64,000 nucleotides of DNA from Phaeobacter gallaeciensis (lineage in GTDB: Bacteria > Pseudomonadota > Alphaproteobacteria > Rhodobacterales > Rhodobacteraceae): NCBI RefSeq assembly GCF_001678945.1, contig NZ_CP015124.1, positions 2,642,001 through 2,706,000 of the forward strand, written 5' to 3'. Within the stretch, counting starts at the first letter, position 1. Each line of letters opens with the position of its first letter. Below the pieces are notes generated by a model that did no database searches, was not told the origin of the DNA, and worked only from the letters and a program-made list of their open reading frames with translations. This document shows positions 18,399 through 27,323 of the stretch, one piece after another. The position numbers and the translations under genes were made by a program.

Positions 18399-18704
18399 CC
18401 GGAAACGGGGGAGGCGGCGGCTGTTTCCACCGCCAATAGCCGGGGCGCATCCTTGTCGTGACAGGGATGCCGAGTCCATTTCCCCTTGCCAGCAAGGGGG
18501 AATCTGCTTATACGGCCCCTGTCGAAAGAGATGCGAAAACGCACCACGGACAGTCTGAGCAGGGTCGGGGCAACCTCCGGCCCTTTGTGTTTGTTTGCTC
18601 CAGACGGTTCAGATGCGTGATCTCAGACCGACCAACCCATTCAGACCGGCGGAGACAACCGCATGGCCAGCTAAATAAGATATGTAAAGGAAATCCGAGA
18701 CCAC
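18399..18704 (+). other. rpsA leader region with an inverted repeat
   Basis: A 306-base gap without a supportable gene. It contains the near-perfect inverted repeat TTCCCCTTGC / GCAAGGGGGAA at 18480-18502, with a two-base loop and no T-run, and ends in a likely ribosome site AAAGGAAAT before rpsA. It presumably holds the rpsA promoter and leader. Ribosomal protein S1 is autoregulated in other bacteria, but no known leader structure was identified. Confidence 0.4.
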
Positions 18705-20384
18705 ATGGCTCAGAACACATCGATGGAGGAATTCGAAGCCCTCCTGAACGAAAGCTTCGAAATGGACACACCCGATGAGGGGTCCGTTGTTAAAGGCAAG
18801 GTCATCGCAATCGAAGCGGGCCAGGCCATCATCGACGTCGGCTACAAAATGGAAGGCCGCGTTGATCTGAAAGAATTCGCAAATCCTGGTGAAACTCCCG
18901 AAATCGCCGTTGGCGATGAAGTGGAAGTCTTCCTGCGCTCGGCTGAAAACGCCCGTGGCGAAGCTGTCATCTCCCGCGAGATGGCGCGCCGCGAAGAAGC
19001 ATGGGATCGCCTGGAAAAAGCATACGCAGACGATGCCCGCGTCGAAGGCGCGATCTTCGGCCGCGTCAAAGGCGGCTTCACTGTCGACCTCGGCGGCGCC
19101 GTGGCCTTCCTGCCCGGTTCGCAAGTTGACGTGCGCCCCGTGCGCGACGCCGGCCCGCTGATGGGTCTGAAACAGCCCTTCCAGATCCTGAAAATGGACC
19201 GTCGCCGTGGCAACATCGTTGTCTCCCGTCGCGCCATCCTGGAAGAATCGCGTGCCGAACAGCGTGCAGAAGTCATCGGCAAACTGTCCGAAGGCGATGC
19301 GGTTGACGGCGTGGTCAAGAACATCACCGAATACGGTGCGTTTGTTGACCTCGGCGGCGTTGACGGCCTGCTGCACGTCACCGACATGGCATGGCGCCGT
19401 GTGAACCACCCCTCCGAGATCCTGTCGATCGGCGAAACCGTCAAGGTTCAGGTCATCAAGATCAACAAAGAGACCCACCGTATCTCCCTCGGCATGAAGC
19501 AGCTGCAGGAAGATCCGTGGGATCTGGTTGGCGCCAAGTTCCCGCTGGGTTCGGTCCACAAGGGTCGCGTCACCAACATCACCGATTACGGTGCATTTGT
19601 TGAGCTGGAGCCCGGTGTCGAAGGTCTGGTCCACGTCTCCGAGATGTCCTGGACCAAGAAGAACGTGCACCCCGGCAAGATCGTTTCGACCTCGCAGGAA
19701 GTCGACGTCATGGTTCTGGAAATCGACGGCGCCAAGCGTCGCGTGTCCCTGGGCCTCAAGCAGACCATGCGCAACCCGTGGGAAGTCTTTGCTGAGACCC
19801 ACCCCGAGGGCACCGAAGTCGAAGGCGAAGTCAAGAACATCACCGAATTCGGTCTGTTCATCGGCCTCGAAGGCGACATCGACGGCATGGTTCACCTCTC
19901 CGACCTCAGCTGGGACGAGCGTGGCGAAGATGCGATCCAGAACTACCGCAAAGGCGACATGGTTTCGGCCGTTGTCTCCGAAGTGGACGTTGAAAAAGAG
20001 CGTATCTCCCTGTCGATCAAAGCCCTGGGCGGCGACAAGTTCGCCGAAGCCGTGGGCGGCGTGAAGCGTGGCTCGATCGTGACCGTCGAAGTGACCGCCA
20101 TCGAAGACGGTGGCATCGAAGTGGAATACGAAGGCATGAAGTCCTTCATCCGCCGCTCCGACCTGTCGCGTGACCGTGCCGATCAGCGCCCCGAGCGTTT
20201 CTCGGTTGGTGACAAGATCGACGTCCGCGTGACCAACGTTGACAGCAAGACCCGCCGTCTGGGTCTGTCGATCAAGGCACGCGAGATCGCGGAAGAGAAA
20301 GAAGCAGTGGAACAGTATGGCTCCTCGGATTCCGGCGCATCGCTGGGCGACATCCTGGGCGCAGCGCTGAAGACCGGCGACTGA
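18705..20384 (+). CDS. rpsA: 30S ribosomal protein S1
   Basis: 559 residues with six S1 repeats, for example KNITEYGAFVDLGGVDGLLHV, TNITDYGAFVELEPGVEGLV and KNITEFGLFIGLEGDIDGMV in the middle of the protein. S1 binds mRNA and helps initiation on weak Shine-Dalgarno sites. Its codon choice differs visibly from neighbours (very regular, high-expression bias). In many relatives ihfB follows directly; here a 1.5-kb gene lies in between. Confidence 0.97.
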   Translation: MAQNTSMEEFEALLNESFEMDTPDEGSVVKGKVIAIEAGQAIIDVGYKMEGRVDLKEFANPGETPEIAVGDEVEVFLRSAENARGEAVISREMARREEAWDRLEKAYADDARVEGAIFGRVKGGFTVDLGGAVAFLPGSQVDVRPVRDAGPLMGLKQPFQILKMDRRRGNIVVSRRAILEESRAEQRAEVIGKLSEGDAVDGVVKNITEYGAFVDLGGVDGLLHVTDMAWRRVNHPSEILSIGETVKVQVIKINKETHRISLGMKQLQEDPWDLVGAKFPLGSVHKGRVTNITDYGAFVELEPGVEGLVHVSEMSWTKKNVHPGKIVSTSQEVDVMVLEIDGAKRRVSLGLKQTMRNPWEVFAETHPEGTEVEGEVKNITEFGLFIGLEGDIDGMVHLSDLSWDERGEDAIQNYRKGDMVSAVVSEVDVEKERISLSIKALGGDKFAEAVGGVKRGSIVTVEVTAIEDGGIEVEYEGMKSFIRRSDLSRDRADQRPERFSVGDKIDVRVTNVDSKTRRLGLSIKAREIAEEKEAVEQYGSSDSGASLGDILGAALKTGD

Positions 20385-20417
20385 CCTTCAGAGATTTCTC
20401 TGTTCTGACAATCTGGA

Positions 20418-20446
20418 AAGCCCCGCAATTTGCGGGGCTTTTCTGT
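20418..20446 (+). terminator. Intrinsic terminator after rpsA
   Basis: AAGCCCCGCAA (20418-20428), a three-base loop and GCGGGGCTT (20432-20440), then TTCTGT. Confidence 0.85.
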
Positions 20447-20581
20447 GTTCTGGGGCATGGAAAGGTGACAGTCCGGAGCGTGGGTTAGTAAAATTCCACG
20501 CAATCTCCTTTTGGTTGTAGTGATGTCTAAATGTCTTTGGTTGAGACTGCAGCGAACGAATTCAGCTTCAGGAGTAGAGAC

Positions 20582-22135
20582 ATGACCACATTTTCCGGCC
20601 TTTCTATTGTCAATAATTCCGCCCTTACACTGATTAATGCCTCAGCCAGCGACAGGGGCGCTCAGGCCCGGGTCGAATCGGGTGATCAAGGGACGGCCTG
20701 GGGCGTGGACAGGCTGAACACCATTGCGAAAGCAGAGAATGACTATCAAGCTGAGAAACTCCAAACCGGGATAGATACCCGGAAAAAATTAAACGCCCAA
20801 GACTCAAGCAAGAACAGCGCGGCCCGGAGTAGAATTCTCGCCGAGCATTACCGCAAACTGGCGGCCAATATGGCGGCGGCCCTCGACAAACTTGGCGGTC
20901 AGAGCCGATCTTCTGCCGGAACAGTTGTCGCCTTGTTCAAGACCCCGGACTCCGATGCGCTAAGCATTGTTAGCGGCAAAACCGTCAGAAATGTTTCCTC
21001 CCAAAATGAAGCCTCTTTTGCCATTCGTGCCAGCACAGTTAAGGGGGTTTACACGCGAGGTGGGAATGATGCCATCAGTATTGAAGCTGATTGGGTGGAA
21101 TCCGTATACACAGATCGAAGTAGCGGCCTACACGCCAAGAAAACCAAATCTGGCGATACTGTACTCGGATGGCACTCAAAAACAGTCAGCAATGATGCGG
21201 TCGCCATCAAGGCCAAGCGCGTAAGTAGTGTGTACACCAAAGGCGGCAATGATGCGATTGCGATCGAAACCGACTTGGTGAAGGCCGTCTATGCGGGCGA
21301 GGGGAGCGATTCCGTAGCAATTCGCGCTGGGGTTGTAAATGGTGTATACAGCGGCGATGGCCATGACACCATATCCGTTGATGCTGGAATTGGTGGGACA
21401 GCCGTAACGAAGTTCGGAGCCACCTATATAGGGATCTCCGAAGTTACCAGCTATACCCGAGCAGGAACGGCGGAGGAACGCGTAAAGCAGGCAAGACTGG
21501 GCTATGCGCAGAGAGCGGATATCAACGCAGGGGCAGGGGATGATTTCATTTCAGTCACGGTTGAGGAAGCCCTGACGATTGATGGTGGTACTGGCAATGA
21601 TACCATTGCGATTGGCGGTGGAACTGTCGGGATGAGTGTTCGATTTGACTCAGGCCATGACACCGTTCAGGTGGCGCGCGGCGCCGAATTCGTACTGCGG
21701 GTCGAAGAAAATGGCCCGTATACTGTGAAGAAAGACGGAAACGACCTGATCGTTACGCACGCCGGTGGGTCAGTAACAATCAAAGACTATGAACAGGCTT
21801 CGGCAATTGCCGTAAGAGGCAGATATGCGGCAAGTGAAGACGAAATTAATGACCTGCTCAGTCCTGAGGAAGCCCAGCGAACTATCGCTTTTGGTGCTGA
21901 ACAGAAAGCCAAGCTGCGGGAGGAGCGTACGGCCAAGATTGAGAGTTTTGTGGCTGATGGTGATACCATGGAGCTCGCCAAGAAAAGCATCGATATTCCC
22001 GAGCGCGTCACTGTGCCAAAGGACGCGGATGCGCAGCCGAGGCGCTGGGAAGATACTCTGTCTTCCCCGCCAATGGCATATGGTATTGTGATGTTTCATC
22101 TGGACCCCAAGGAACCTGTCGATCAGAAGATTTGA
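20582..22135 (+). CDS. Repeat-rich, RTX-like or beta-helical protein, probably acquired
   Basis: 517 residues from the ATG that has AGGAG seven bases upstream (20570-20574); an earlier ATG at 20531 lacks one. Residues about 135-270 contain a degenerate 20-24-residue unit of the form GGNDAI-x-I-x(3)-V-x-x-VY (for example GGNDAIAIETDLVKAVYAG), and a later GGTGNDTIAIGGGT resembles a single RTX turn. There is no Sec signal; type I export is possible. A helical, charged N-terminus (to about 120) and C-terminus flank the repeats. The gene is AT-richer than rpsA and ihfB, between which it lies. I do not recognise a described family. Confidence 0.7.
   Translation: MTTFSGLSIVNNSALTLINASASDRGAQARVESGDQGTAWGVDRLNTIAKAENDYQAEKLQTGIDTRKKLNAQDSSKNSAARSRILAEHYRKLAANMAAALDKLGGQSRSSAGTVVALFKTPDSDALSIVSGKTVRNVSSQNEASFAIRASTVKGVYTRGGNDAISIEADWVESVYTDRSSGLHAKKTKSGDTVLGWHSKTVSNDAVAIKAKRVSSVYTKGGNDAIAIETDLVKAVYAGEGSDSVAIRAGVVNGVYSGDGHDTISVDAGIGGTAVTKFGATYIGISEVTSYTRAGTAEERVKQARLGYAQRADINAGAGDDFISVTVEEALTIDGGTGNDTIAIGGGTVGMSVRFDSGHDTVQVARGAEFVLRVEENGPYTVKKDGNDLIVTHAGGSVTIKDYEQASAIAVRGRYAASEDEINDLLSPEEAQRTIAFGAEQKAKLREERTAKIESFVADGDTMELAKKSIDIPERVTVPKDADAQPRRWEDTLSSPPMAYGIVMFHLDPKEPVDQKI
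20990..21400 (+). repeat. Degenerate coding repeats of the VY/GGNDAI type
   Basis: At least five units, each about 60-72 bases, encode alternating VxxVY and NDAIxI/SDSVAI/HDTISV blocks. The units differ in most third positions, so they are an old protein-level repeat, not a recent tandem DNA duplication. Confidence 0.65.
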
Positions 22136-22417
22136 TCTCAACATGAGATTTTCTTTCTAATTTTGATGTCTCTGAACCCCGGGTCTGAGCGGGCGGCGAA
22201 TCAGGTCCGGGCGCAGGCCGTCGGCGGCGCGAAACCGGGGCTGGGCGGCGGCAAACTGCCCTATGAGCAGCAAATGGCTGGTTTTACAAAGCAATTTCGT
22301 GCAATCTCCTCAGATATGGAGATTGGCGACGCCTGTTTTTGTTCCCGGCGCGCCGATTTTTTCCTATAGTCGGGAACACTCGACAAAGGATTGCGTTGGC
22401 TTGGGAGGGCAGAAAGG

Positions 22418-22702
22418 ATGATCCGCTCTGAACTGATTCAGAAGATTGCAGACGAAAACCCGCACCTGTATCAGCGGGACGTCGAAAGGATCGTGAACAC
22501 GGTATTTGAGGAAGTGACCGATGCGATGGCCCGGGGTGACCGGGTCGAGCTGCGCGGCTTTGGCGCTTTTTCGGTGAAAAAGCGCGATGCGCGGGTTGGT
22601 CGCAATCCCCGTACCGGCGAAACGGTCCATGTTGAGGAAAAACATGTGCCGTTCTTCAAGACTGGAAAGCTCTTGAGGGACCGTCTGAACGGAAAGGCTT
22701 AA
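22418..22702 (+). CDS. ihfB: Integration host factor beta subunit
   Basis: 94 residues from [15 protein letters not shown], with AGAAAGG before the ATG. The HU/IHF family arm [22 protein letters not shown], with the intercalating Pro region, is clear. IHF bends DNA sharply for transcription, recombination and replication. The 282 bases upstream hold no supportable gene. The stop is followed directly by the lapA-like gene. Confidence 0.95.
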   Translation: MIRSELIQKIADENPHLYQRDVERIVNTVFEEVTDAMARGDRVELRGFGAFSVKKRDARVGRNPRTGETVHVEEKHVPFFKTGKLLRDRLNGKA

Positions 22703-23053
22703 ATGCGCTATATTCGTTATGCCATCCTGGCTTCGCTTGGGATCATTCTGGTCTCGGTGAGCCTTGCGAACCGCTCTGTCGTGGAGCTGAAGCTGATGCC
22801 AACCGCCCTGGCGGAACTGGTGGGTTGGAACCCGGGCATCGCCCTGCCGCTGTTTGTCGTGGTTCTGGGCGGCGTTGCCGCTGGTCTGGTGATTGGCTTC
22901 ATCTGGGAATGGCTGCGCGAGCACAAGCACCGCCGCGAGGTCGGTAACCAGACCCGCGAGGTGAAGAAACTTTCCCGCGAAGTGCAGAAGCTGAAAAAGC
23001 AAAAGCACGAAGGCAAAGACGAAGTTCTGGCATTGCTGGACGACTCGGTCTGA
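22703..23053 (+). CDS. LapA-domain (DUF1049) inner-membrane protein
   Basis: 116 residues beginning at the base after the ihfB stop. Two transmembrane helices are visible (about 4-22 and 45-68), followed by a charged coiled coil rich in Lys/Glu ([20 protein letters not shown]). LapA partners LapB in controlling LPS synthesis in enterobacteria, and genes of this type lie beside ihfB widely. Whether this homologue has the same role in Rhodobacterales is not established. Confidence 0.85.
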   Translation: MRYIRYAILASLGIILVSVSLANRSVVELKLMPTALAELVGWNPGIALPLFVVVLGGVAAGLVIGFIWEWLREHKHRREVGNQTREVKKLSREVQKLKKQKHEGKDEVLALLDDSV

Positions 23054-23057
23054 TCTG

Positions 23058-23705
23058 ATGGCTGCTGACATCCGGGTAAAGGTCTGCGGCCTCAGCACGC
23101 CGCAGGACGTCGATTGCGTGGCGCGTGCGGGCGCGGCCTACGCGGGCTTTGTCTTCTTCGAAAAATCACCACGCAACGTCTCTTATGAAACCGCGGCAAC
23201 CCTGGCCGCAGCGGCGCCTGTCGGCTTGTGCAAGGTTGCCCTGACGGTCAACGCGGGCGATGCGGAGCTGGACGCGCTGACAGAGGCCGTGCCGCTGGAC
23301 ATGTTGCAGCTGCACGGCAAGGAAACGCCCCAGCGCGTGGCCGAGGTCAAGGCGCGCTACGGCCTGCCTGTGATGAAGGCCATCGGGGTGGCTGACGCGG
23401 CGGACCTGGCGCAGATTGATATTTACTCCGATGTGGCTGACCAACTGCTGATCGATGCCAAACCGCCCAAGGGCGCTGACCTTCCGGGCGGCAACGGGCT
23501 TGCCTTTGACTGGCGCCTGCTGGCCGGGCGCAAGTACTGGCGCAAGCCCTGGATGCTGGCTGGCGGTCTGACCCCGGACAACGTCGCCGAGGCGATCCGC
23601 ATGACCGGTGCCCGTCAGGTTGATGTGTCCTCGGGCGTTGAAAGTGCCCCCGGCGTCAAGGATGCGGACCTGATCCGCGCCTTTGTGGAGCACACAACGG
23701 GTTAA
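23058..23705 (+). CDS. trpF: Phosphoribosylanthranilate isomerase
   Basis: 215 residues. The TIM-barrel pattern [12 protein letters not shown] with catalytic Cys10/11 at the start and the C-terminal phosphate-binding [15 protein letters not shown] with the catalytic Asp identify TrpF. It converts PRA to CdRP in tryptophan synthesis. trpB follows 163 bases later on the same strand, while trpA is about 8 kb away on the opposite strand. Confidence 0.95.
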   Translation: MAADIRVKVCGLSTPQDVDCVARAGAAYAGFVFFEKSPRNVSYETAATLAAAAPVGLCKVALTVNAGDAELDALTEAVPLDMLQLHGKETPQRVAEVKARYGLPVMKAIGVADAADLAQIDIYSDVADQLLIDAKPPKGADLPGGNGLAFDWRLLAGRKYWRKPWMLAGGLTPDNVAEAIRMTGARQVDVSSGVESAPGVKDADLIRAFVEHTTG

Positions 23706-23868
23706 GCCCAGGTTGGCGACGGGCTTGCGGCTACCGGAGCTGCGTCCCGGCTTCGTGCCGATCATCCCGGTGACTTTACCGCAGATGGCGCGATTCCTGT
23801 CTGGTGTCTCTTTACCCGTCGCCTGCTGCGCTATACTCAGAAGCAGTGCCGCGCAGAGAGGAACAATC

Positions 23869-25128
23869 ATGGCCGAAGATCTTTTCAACAGCTTCATGAA
23901 CGGGCCCGACGAAAAGGGTCGCTTTGGCATTTTCGGCGGGCGTTTCGTCAGTGAAACGCTGATGCCGCTGATCCTCAGCCTTGAAGAGGAATACGACCGG
24001 GCCAAGGACGACCCGACCTTCTGGGCCGAAATGGACGATCTGTGGAAAAACTACGTGGGCCGTCCCAGCCCGCTGTATTTTGCGGAGCGCCTGACCAATC
24101 ATCTGGGCGGCGCCAAGATCTATATGAAGCGGGACGAGCTGAACCACACCGGCGCCCACAAGGTGAACAACGTGCTGGGTCAGATCCTGCTGGCCCGCCG
24201 CATGGGCAAGACCCGGATCATCGCCGAAACCGGTGCCGGTCAGCACGGCGTCGCCACCGCGACTGTCTGCGCCAAGTTCGGCCTGAAATGTGTGGTCTAC
24301 ATGGGCGCGCATGATGTCAAACGTCAGGCCCCGAACGTGTTCCGCATGCGTCTGCTGGGCGCCGAAGTGATTCCGGTGACTTCGGGCCGGGGCACGCTGA
24401 AGGATGCGATGAACGATGCGCTGCGCGACTGGGTGACCAACGTGCGCGATACCTTCTACTGCATCGGCACCGTGGCAGGCCCGCACCCCTATCCGGCGAT
24501 GGTGCGCGATTTCCAGTCCGTGATCGGCAAGGAAGTGCGCTGGCAGCTGGCCGAGCAGGAAGGCGAAGGCCGCCTGCCTGATACGCTGGTTGCAGCCATT
24601 GGCGGCGGTTCGAACGCGATGGGGTTGTTCTACCCGTTCCTGGACGACAAGAGCGTTGGCATTATCGGCGTCGAGGCTGGCGGCAAGGGCGTTGACGAGA
24701 AGATGCAGCATTGTGCCTCGCTCACCGGCGGTCGCCCAGGCGTGCTGCACGGCAACCGCACTTACCTCTTGCAGGATGACGATGGTCAGATCCTCGAGGG
24801 CTTCTCGATCTCTGCGGGTCTGGATTATCCCGGCATCGGCCCGGAGCACGCTTGGCTGCATGACACGGGGCGCGCCGAATATGTGTCGATCACCGACAAG
24901 GAAGCGCTGGAGGCGTTCCAGCTGTCCTGCGCAATGGAGGGAATCATCCCGGCGCTGGAGCCGAGCCACGCGCTGGCCCATGTGATGAAGATCGCGCCGA
25001 CCCTGCCCAAGGACCATATCATCGTGATGAACATGTGCGGTCGCGGCGACAAGGACATCTTCACGGTGGCGCGCCATCTGGGGTTTGACATGTCCGACAC
25101 CGAAGAGGGGCGCGATCTGGAAGACTGA
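23869..25128 (+). CDS. trpB: Tryptophan synthase beta chain
   Basis: 419 residues from [10 protein letters not shown], with GAGAGGA upstream; longer in-frame starts run through the intergenic region after trpF. The PLP lysine is Lys98 in [13 protein letters not shown], and the phosphate loop [10 protein letters not shown] is present. TrpB condenses indole, delivered from TrpA, with serine. The large N-terminal insert-free form matches TrpB1. A terminator follows the stop. Confidence 0.97.
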   Translation: MAEDLFNSFMNGPDEKGRFGIFGGRFVSETLMPLILSLEEEYDRAKDDPTFWAEMDDLWKNYVGRPSPLYFAERLTNHLGGAKIYMKRDELNHTGAHKVNNVLGQILLARRMGKTRIIAETGAGQHGVATATVCAKFGLKCVVYMGAHDVKRQAPNVFRMRLLGAEVIPVTSGRGTLKDAMNDALRDWVTNVRDTFYCIGTVAGPHPYPAMVRDFQSVIGKEVRWQLAEQEGEGRLPDTLVAAIGGGSNAMGLFYPFLDDKSVGIIGVEAGGKGVDEKMQHCASLTGGRPGVLHGNRTYLLQDDDGQILEGFSISAGLDYPGIGPEHAWLHDTGRAEYVSITDKEALEAFQLSCAMEGIIPALEPSHALAHVMKIAPTLPKDHIIVMNMCGRGDKDIFTVARHLGFDMSDTEEGRDLED

Positions 25129-25161
25129 TCCAGATCTCCTGATCTATCTGTAAACACAGGA

Positions 25162-25190
25162 AAAGAGCTGCCATTTGGCGGCTCTTTTTT
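25162..25190 (+). terminator. Intrinsic terminator after trpB
   Basis: GAGCTGCC, an ATTT loop and GGCGGCTC with one G-U pair, then TTTTTT. Confidence 0.85.
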
Positions 25191-25352
25191 CGTTTTCGGG
25201 GCCATAAACCCAGGTTTATGCGCCCTAAACCAACCGCAGTCCGGCCAGAATTTAAACCTCTGTCGAATGGTTCTTGCCGGGTCGAGCGGTTCAGTCTGGG
25301 TCGAGGCGGCTGAAAACCCACCGCCAACGTGATCAATAAAAGGAAGATCCTG

Positions 25353-25733
25353 ATGAACCGCGTACTTCTGACCAGCACCGCAATCCTCTTGGGCCTTGCA
25401 GCGACCACCTATGCCTCTACCGAGACAGGCTCGGGCGAGCAGAACCAGAATTCCTACGAGCACGCCTATCAGAACCAGAACCAGCATCAGAACCAAAATG
25501 AGCATGCCTATGCCTATGGGAAGTCCGATGATGCGGGTGAAGACGACCACGGCGAAGGCCATGGAGAGGGCCACGGCGAGGGCGGCGAAGGCCACGGTGA
25601 AGGTGGCGAGGGCCATGGCGGTGAAGGTCACGGTGGCGAGGGCCACGGTGGTGAAGGCCATGGCGGTGAGGGTCACGGCGGCGGTGGCGAAGGCCACGGT
25701 GGTGAAGGAAACGGTGGCGAAGGTCACGACTAA
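25353..25733 (+). CDS. Secreted His/Gly/Glu-rich repeat protein
   Basis: 126 residues. Signal peptide MNRVLLTSTAILLGLAATTYA, a Gln/Asn-rich segment (YQNQNQHQNQNEHAYAY), then about 70 residues of tandem GEGHG / GHGGE units with over ten His. The start has AAGGAAG upstream. The composition suggests an intrinsically disordered, periplasmic or extracellular metal-binding polypeptide, for instance for Ni, Cu or Zn; this is inferred from composition only. A related acidic Gly/Asp-rich protein and a membrane LuxR-type regulator follow. Confidence 0.65.
   Translation: MNRVLLTSTAILLGLAATTYASTETGSGEQNQNSYEHAYQNQNQHQNQNEHAYAYGKSDDAGEDDHGEGHGEGHGEGGEGHGEGGEGHGGEGHGGEGHGGEGHGGEGHGGGGEGHGGEGNGGEGHD
25560..25730 (+). 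repeat. Short tandem coding repeat of the GGTGAAGGCCACGGC type
   Basis: About ten near-identical 12-18-base units code for GEGHG and GHGGE. Unit-number changes by slippage would keep the frame, as all unit lengths are multiples of three. Confidence 0.75.
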
Positions 25734-25820
25734 CCCGACGCGCGTCCCTTAAGCGCACCCAAGGCGCCTGTGGAGCATCCGTCCCAACGCTCCATTTCCC
25801 CCCGGCGCCTCACAAGGTTC

Positions 25821-25860
25821 AACCGCGGTATTTTCTGCCTGATACCGCGGTTGAGCTTTT
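25821..25860 (+). terminator. Terminator-like hairpin after the His/Gly-rich gene
   Basis: AACCGCGGTAT (25821-25831), a ten-base loop and ATACCGCGGTT (25842-25852), an eleven-base-pair perfect stem, followed by GAGCTTTTC. The T-run is short and set back. Confidence 0.6.
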
Positions 25861-25933
25861 CTGCCGATCAGTGGCATTGTCCCACAAGGCCCCTATCGAA
25901 CCGTCCATTTTCACTCAAAGGAGGACACAGCCC

Positions 25934-26413
25934 ATGCGCCGCCGGATCGCTCACGTCCTCTTTGTGCTTGTCATGTTGCTGGTCCAGCCGGGCGTCGCCT
26001 TGGCCGACCCCTTCACGGATAGAATTACCGATCAGCTGCGCAGTCAGGGCTATGGCGAGATCGTGGTGACGCGGACTTTCCTTGGCCGCTACAGGATCGT
26101 GGCCACAACCGACCGGATCGAGCGCGAGATCATTGTGAACCCCGGCACCGGTGAGATCCTGCGCGATTACATCGAAGACAAGGATGACGACAGCGCCAGC
26201 AGCGGTCTTTTCAGTCTGTTTGATCGCCTTGGTGGCGAAGACGGAGACAGCGACGGGGATGATGTCGGCGAAGACGGAGATGACGATGGCGGCAACGGCG
26301 ATGGTCCCGGCGCGGGCGGCCACGGCGGTCATGGGGGTGACGGACAGGGTGGCGAAGGGCAGGGCGGCTCCGGTGAAGGTGGCGATGGCGAAGGCGGGGA
26401 CGGTGATGACTGA
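25934..26413 (+). CDS. Secreted PepSY-like protein with acidic Gly/Asp-rich tail
   Basis: 159 residues from the ATG preceded by AAAGGAGG. A signal peptide (RRRIAHVLFVLVMLLVQPGVALA) leads into a 55-residue folded part (ITDQLRSQGYGEIVVTRTF to NPGTGEILRDY), which has the layout of a single PepSY domain. The last 80 residues are nearly all Gly, Asp, Glu and Ser, with GGDGEGGDGDD at the end, and could bind cations. The gene is 45 bases upstream of the LuxR-type gene and probably co-transcribed with it. The role is unknown; PepSY domains elsewhere inhibit peptidases or sense the envelope. Confidence 0.65.
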   Translation: MRRRIAHVLFVLVMLLVQPGVALADPFTDRITDQLRSQGYGEIVVTRTFLGRYRIVATTDRIEREIIVNPGTGEILRDYIEDKDDDSASSGLFSLFDRLGGEDGDSDGDDVGEDGDDDGGNGDGPGAGGHGGHGGDGQGGEGQGGSGEGGDGEGGDGDD

Positions 26414-26458
26414 TCATGGGCCGGGCGCGCCTGTGCTGACTAAACGCAGGGCAGCCGC

Positions 26459-26944
26459 ATGAAGACGGGTTGGTTTCTTCCCGTTCTGGTATTGGTGCAG
26501 GGCATTTGCGCCACGTTCTTTGTTTCCGATATTGCGCTTACGGTGCTGGGGCTGCGGTCCCGTCCGATCAGTTGGCAGACCCGCGAATTTCTGGAAATCG
26601 GCGCCGCACTGGGGCTCGTGCTGGGGGTGGTGCTGGGCTGGATTGCCTACCGGCGCAGCCAGCAGCGGGTGCGCGCCGTCGAGGAAAGCCTGCGCCTGAT
26701 GCAATCCGCCTTCAAGGATCACCTAGAGGAACGGTTCTGCGCCTGGGGTCTGACCCCGGCCGAACGCGATGTGGCGCTGTTTTCCCTCAAGGGCCTCAGC
26801 CTTTCGGAAATCGCAGAGCTGCGCCAAACCTCGGACGGCACAGTCAAGGCGCAGAGCAATGCCATCTACCGCAAGGCCGGGGTCAGCGGGCGCACACAGC
26901 TGCTGAGCCTGTTCATTGAGGATCTGATGAGCGACGGTGACTAG
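26459..26944 (+). CDS. Membrane-anchored LuxR-type HTH regulator
   Basis: 161 residues. Two hydrophobic helices (about 5-30 and 46-65, EIGAALGLVLGVVLGWIAY) are followed by a short coiled coil and a LuxR-type HTH at about 95-155 (LTPAERDVALFSLKGLSLSEIAELRQTSDGTVKAQSNAIYRKAG). There is no receiver or autoinducer domain, so it probably senses the membrane or a periplasmic partner and binds DNA from the membrane. The partner could be one of the two small secreted proteins encoded just upstream. Targets are unknown. Confidence 0.8.
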   Translation: MKTGWFLPVLVLVQGICATFFVSDIALTVLGLRSRPISWQTREFLEIGAALGLVLGVVLGWIAYRRSQQRVRAVEESLRLMQSAFKDHLEERFCAWGLTPAERDVALFSLKGLSLSEIAELRQTSDGTVKAQSNAIYRKAGVSGRTQLLSLFIEDLMSDGD

Positions 26945-27313
26945 TCAGACACTGTGGGCCTTCAGAACCTCAAGCGGAACGATGTCCAGCGCCCGCTGGT
27001 GGGTGCCTCGCAGGTTCACCTGCGGCGCGCAGCCTTCGTCGGCAGCCTGCAGGAACCGGGCGGCACAGAGGCACCAGCAATCGCCGGGTTTCAGCCCCTT
27101 GAACTGGAATTCGGGTCGCGGCGTGCTGAGATCATTTCCGACGTATTTCGAATAGGCGAGGAACTCTGCCGTCATCACCGCGCAGACGGTATGGCTGCCC
27201 TGATCCGCCGCGCAGGTGTTGCAGGCGCCATCGCGGAAAAAGCCGGTCATCGGATCGGTGGAGCAGGGCTGAAGCGCCTCTCCCAGAACGTTGATGCTGT
27301 CGTCTTTTTCCAT
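26945..27313 (-). CDS. DUF2237 family protein
   Basis: 122 residues matching the COG3651/DUF2237 pattern: NVLGEALQPCSTDPMTGFFRDG, then HTVCAVMTAEFLAYSKYVGNDLSTPRPEF and GDCWCLCAARF. Six or more conserved Cys suggest metal or cluster binding, but the function of the family is not established. The stop lies at the base after the convergent LuxR-type gene. It is 10 bases downstream of the serine hydrolase gene and likely in one operon with it. Confidence 0.85.
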   Translation of the reverse strand: MEKDDSINVLGEALQPCSTDPMTGFFRDGACNTCAADQGSHTVCAVMTAEFLAYSKYVGNDLSTPRPEFQFKGLKPGDCWCLCAARFLQAADEGCAPQVNLRGTHQRALDIVPLEVLKAHSV

Positions 27314-27323
27314 GCGGGTCTCC

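Noticed and set aside
22163-22369. Possible 68-residue protein between the repeat gene and ihfB
   Set aside because: No ribosome site, no recognisable sequence and composition shifting halfway; more likely untranslated leader.
25560-25730. CRISPR-like or satellite array
   Set aside because: The tandem units are in frame and encode GEGHG/GHGGE within a signal-peptide protein; there are no spacers.
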